From Mucor racemosus (Eukaryota; Mucoromycota; Mucoromycetes; Mucorales; Mucoraceae): DNA of 64,000 nt. The position numbers and the translations under genes are program-made. The stretch lies in NCBI GenBank assembly GCA_027405735.1, contig JAPEHQ010000015.1, forward strand, positions 372,001-436,000. Reading direction: 5' to 3'. Numbering within the stretch: position 1 is the stretch's first letter; the number at the start of each line of letters is the position of its first letter. Below the pieces are notes generated by a model. The model was not told where the DNA came from, searched no databases, and saw nothing but the letters and a program-made list of their open reading frames with translations. Shown here piece after piece: positions 61,701-64,000 of this stretch.

Positions 61701-64000
61701 GATTCTGAACCCAAGGTGATACGATGGTGAACCTGTTCAATCAAGGAAGAAATTTGGCTAGAAACATTCTTGGTAGCTTCAGAAACAATGAGAAGACCAT
61801 ACTCCACTCCCAAAGAAACATTAGCACTTGATTTCTCTACCTTGGTAACAGTAGTAGTGGATGATTGCTGATTCTTGGTAGCGGATGATTCAACAATAAC
61901 TTCGATATGATGACCAATAATTGTCTCAGATACATCCAATGTAGCATCCAATTTCTGACAAGCTTCATGGGTAACAGTACTTAACTTTTCATCATACTCA
62001 ACTTCAGATGTAATTGTAGTAGAGGTAGTAACTTCTTCAATCTTGGTAACTTGTACTAGAACACTTTCTTGAATCTGCTCCAAAGTACTATACACCTTTT
62101 TGATAGTTTCATTAGTCAGTTCAACATCAATATTGGAAACTTCCGAAGTGCTAGTAGTTATTGTAGAAGAGGATGATTGATGAACAGAAGTAATTCTTTG
62201 CTCAAACTCTGTCTTGGATTTAAGAATATAAGAGCTAATTTCTTCACGATGGTTCTTTACAATAACATCAATGTCTGCTTGAACATTTTCACCGCCTTGC
62301 TTGCGACGTTCTGTAATGGATAAGGTAAGATCTCTGAGAAGTTTCTGGACAGTTACACGAGTATCTTCAATAAGAATTCCTACAGTAACCTTGGTCTTCT
62401 CGATAGATTCACCATGAGACGTCTTGGAATAATCAACGCCTTCAAACTTCTTTCCAGCAGCAATGACAGCAGCATGTTCATGACCAACAATATGGATCAC
62501 AGATGCAGATTTCTTGGATTTTTCAATCTCTACATCGACCTTTTCTAATGTGGTCTTCTTTAATGTTTCAAGCTTCTCTTCGAAATGAATAGTGCTAGTT
62601 TCAGTTGACGAAGCAATCTCATAACCGATATGCTTAACTTCAACAGCTTGCTTCCAAACAGTGCTTCTAACCCAAGCTAAAGTATCATGGAAAGATGTTT
62701 GAGATGTACCAATAACTGCAGTAGTATTACGCTTAGCCTTCTCAATTTCGACGATAAGCTGCTGTTGGGACTCATAAACGATAGTATCAATCTCTTGTTG
62801 AGTAGTACTACTCTTCTTTTGAGCACATTCATACACACGCTTATTCAATGTAGTAATCCATTCTTGAACAATAACCTGAACTTGATCATAAACAACAACC
62901 AATGTTTCGGATTTCTCTTGCTTAGATACAGTAGAGGTAGCAGTTGAAGAAGTAGTATTTTGCTTGCCTGCATGAATAATTTCAGACTTGTTTCCAACAA
63001 CAACACTGGCTTTGCTTGGAGTCTCAATGACAGCAGCAGGAGCTTGAACAACGACCTCAGTCGTGGATTGTTCGTGCTTGGATTCAGCCTTTCCTTCATG
63101 ATGATGAGCGATAGCAGCACCAGCCATAGCAGCAGCAGCAGCTCCAATTACGGCAGTTGTAACAGCAGTAGTTGCATGACCGCTTGAAGGTTTTTGTTGA
63201 TTATCGACAACAGTAGCACTGTTAGAGGATTGCTTATTATCAGTCTGACTGACTTTAGTTTGCTCAACTTCTGATTCAACCTTGTCAACAATCTTGATTT
63301 GTTGATCAGCATTAACCTTTTCAGTCTTCTTTACTTGATCAACCTTTGAAGTTTCAGTCTTATTGGCAAGCTTATCCTTGTTGGATTTGATTACCTCGGT
63401 ATTTTCAACGGTAGTATTAGTAACTTCAGTAACCGTATCATTAGTAGAAGTAGAGCTTCCAGTAAGAGCAATCTTGGCCTTTTCGGCTTGGATCTCTTCA
63501 GATTTATTGACAATAGTTGTAGTTTCTTTGATATTGGTAACCTTTACAACAATACTTTGTAAATCAGTGAAAACAATACGAGAAGCAGTTGCACCAAATG
63601 AATAGCTGGAATAACGAACAATTTGTTCCTTGGTAATCTCACTCTTTTCAATTGATTTTTTGAATTGAGAAATGCTAGCAGTAAGGGATGCCCTAATACT
63701 ATCCAAAGAATATTCGATGCGGCGACGTTCAGCCCAACTCAAATAGGTCAAATGAGCATAATAAGCACGAACAACAAGTTTAGTTTCCTCAATACGCGTA
63801 TTGATTTCAACTTGAGCAGCATCAACAATGGCAAATGTATCTTGCTTAATTGTTTGTTCAGATGATGTAGATGTCTTGCTTTCTTCCAAAAGCCAAGAGA
63901 TCTGTTGAGTAACTTCAGTATACCAACTAGAAAGTCTAATTTGCGTTTCAACAAGCTTGTTAGCAACAGTTTGTTGAGCAACAGCAACCATCTTTTCATC
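52723..64000 (-). CDS. Giant repeat-module protein with C-terminal HAD-like domain (5' end outside window)
   Basis: Four exons in view (59186-64000, 56464-59122, 55302-56408, 52723-55244), joined by 55-63-nt introns with correct phases; 3,700 residues visible and open at the window edge. About 17 divergent helical modules repeat at 100-200-residue intervals. Their core reads roughly: W-x3-L-x3-V, then K/Q-G-G-(S/E), then D-I-x2-I-(V/I), then E-(L/V)-x3-I-x2-(A/S)-K. Six Ala/Gly-rich hydrophobic segments of about 20 residues, flanked by Lys/His, fall near visible residues 270, 920, 1746, 2259, 2503 and 3035. A Ser/Asp-rich acidic tract precedes the third. The last 285 residues look like a haloacid-dehalogenase-type HAD domain: VIAFDVLGTVANY with the nucleophile Asp, a Ser motif (IAISDTFSTRS), and LIAAAKKEGCHTVLIDR near the end. 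I do not know this family. The repeats suggest a structural, possibly membrane-anchored, scaffold. Confidence 0.85.

Overview
The window is nuclear DNA of a fungus, most likely an early-diverging one (Mucoromycota, Mucorales-like). Host genes are cut by many short GT-AG introns of about 45-140 nt, intergenic DNA is very AT-rich with many A/T homopolymers and TA runs, and the LINE elements carry an ORF1 with CCHC knuckles and an ORF2 with endonuclease, reverse transcriptase and a terminal zinc motif. REXO2, DHX35 and a TDRD3/RMI1-type OB-fold protein also fit a lineage that kept genes lost in budding yeast. The species call is inference; I had no database.

Layout. (1) 1-15049 is gene-rich: an MFS sugar porter (+), oligoribonuclease REXO2 (-), an RNA-binding protein with a decayed exonuclease fold, an RRM and five RanBP2 zinc fingers (+), a small BORC/BLOC-1-like coiled coil (-) head-to-head with ribosomal protein eL30 (+), and mitochondrial glutamyl-tRNA synthetase (-). 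The eL30 intron contains what looks like the autoregulatory kink-turn known from yeast RPL30. (2) 15050-31702 is a transposon graveyard: an old dispersed repeat (R1), a pogo-type DDE transposase pseudogene, several copies of a second repeat (R2) that carry pieces of a WD40 gene resembling the dynein intermediate chain, and a complete 5.5-kb LINE inserted in one R2 copy. (3) 31703-38500 is gene-rich again: DHX35 helicase (+), cleavage/polyadenylation factor Pfs2/WDR33 (-) and glucosamine-6-phosphate deaminase (-). (4) 38501-45625 holds a second LINE, whole except for one in-frame stop in ORF2. (5) 45848-49887 holds a TDRD3-like protein (-) and mevalonate diphosphate decarboxylase (-). (6) 49888-52722 is non-coding with an inverted R1 copy. 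(7) 52723-64000 is one gene on the minus strand, running off the window: at least 3,700 residues of repeated helical modules with six Ala/Gly-rich hydrophobic segments and a C-terminal HAD-like hydrolase domain.

The host genes do not form a pathway. RNA metabolism recurs (REXO2, Nrp1-like protein, eL30, EARS2, DHX35, Pfs2, TDRD3-like), but that could be chance. The most notable things are the giant modular HAD protein, the intronic kink-turn of eL30, and two diverged LINEs whose 5' ends both fall one base before the ORF1 start codon, so that host target DNA supplies the whole leader.
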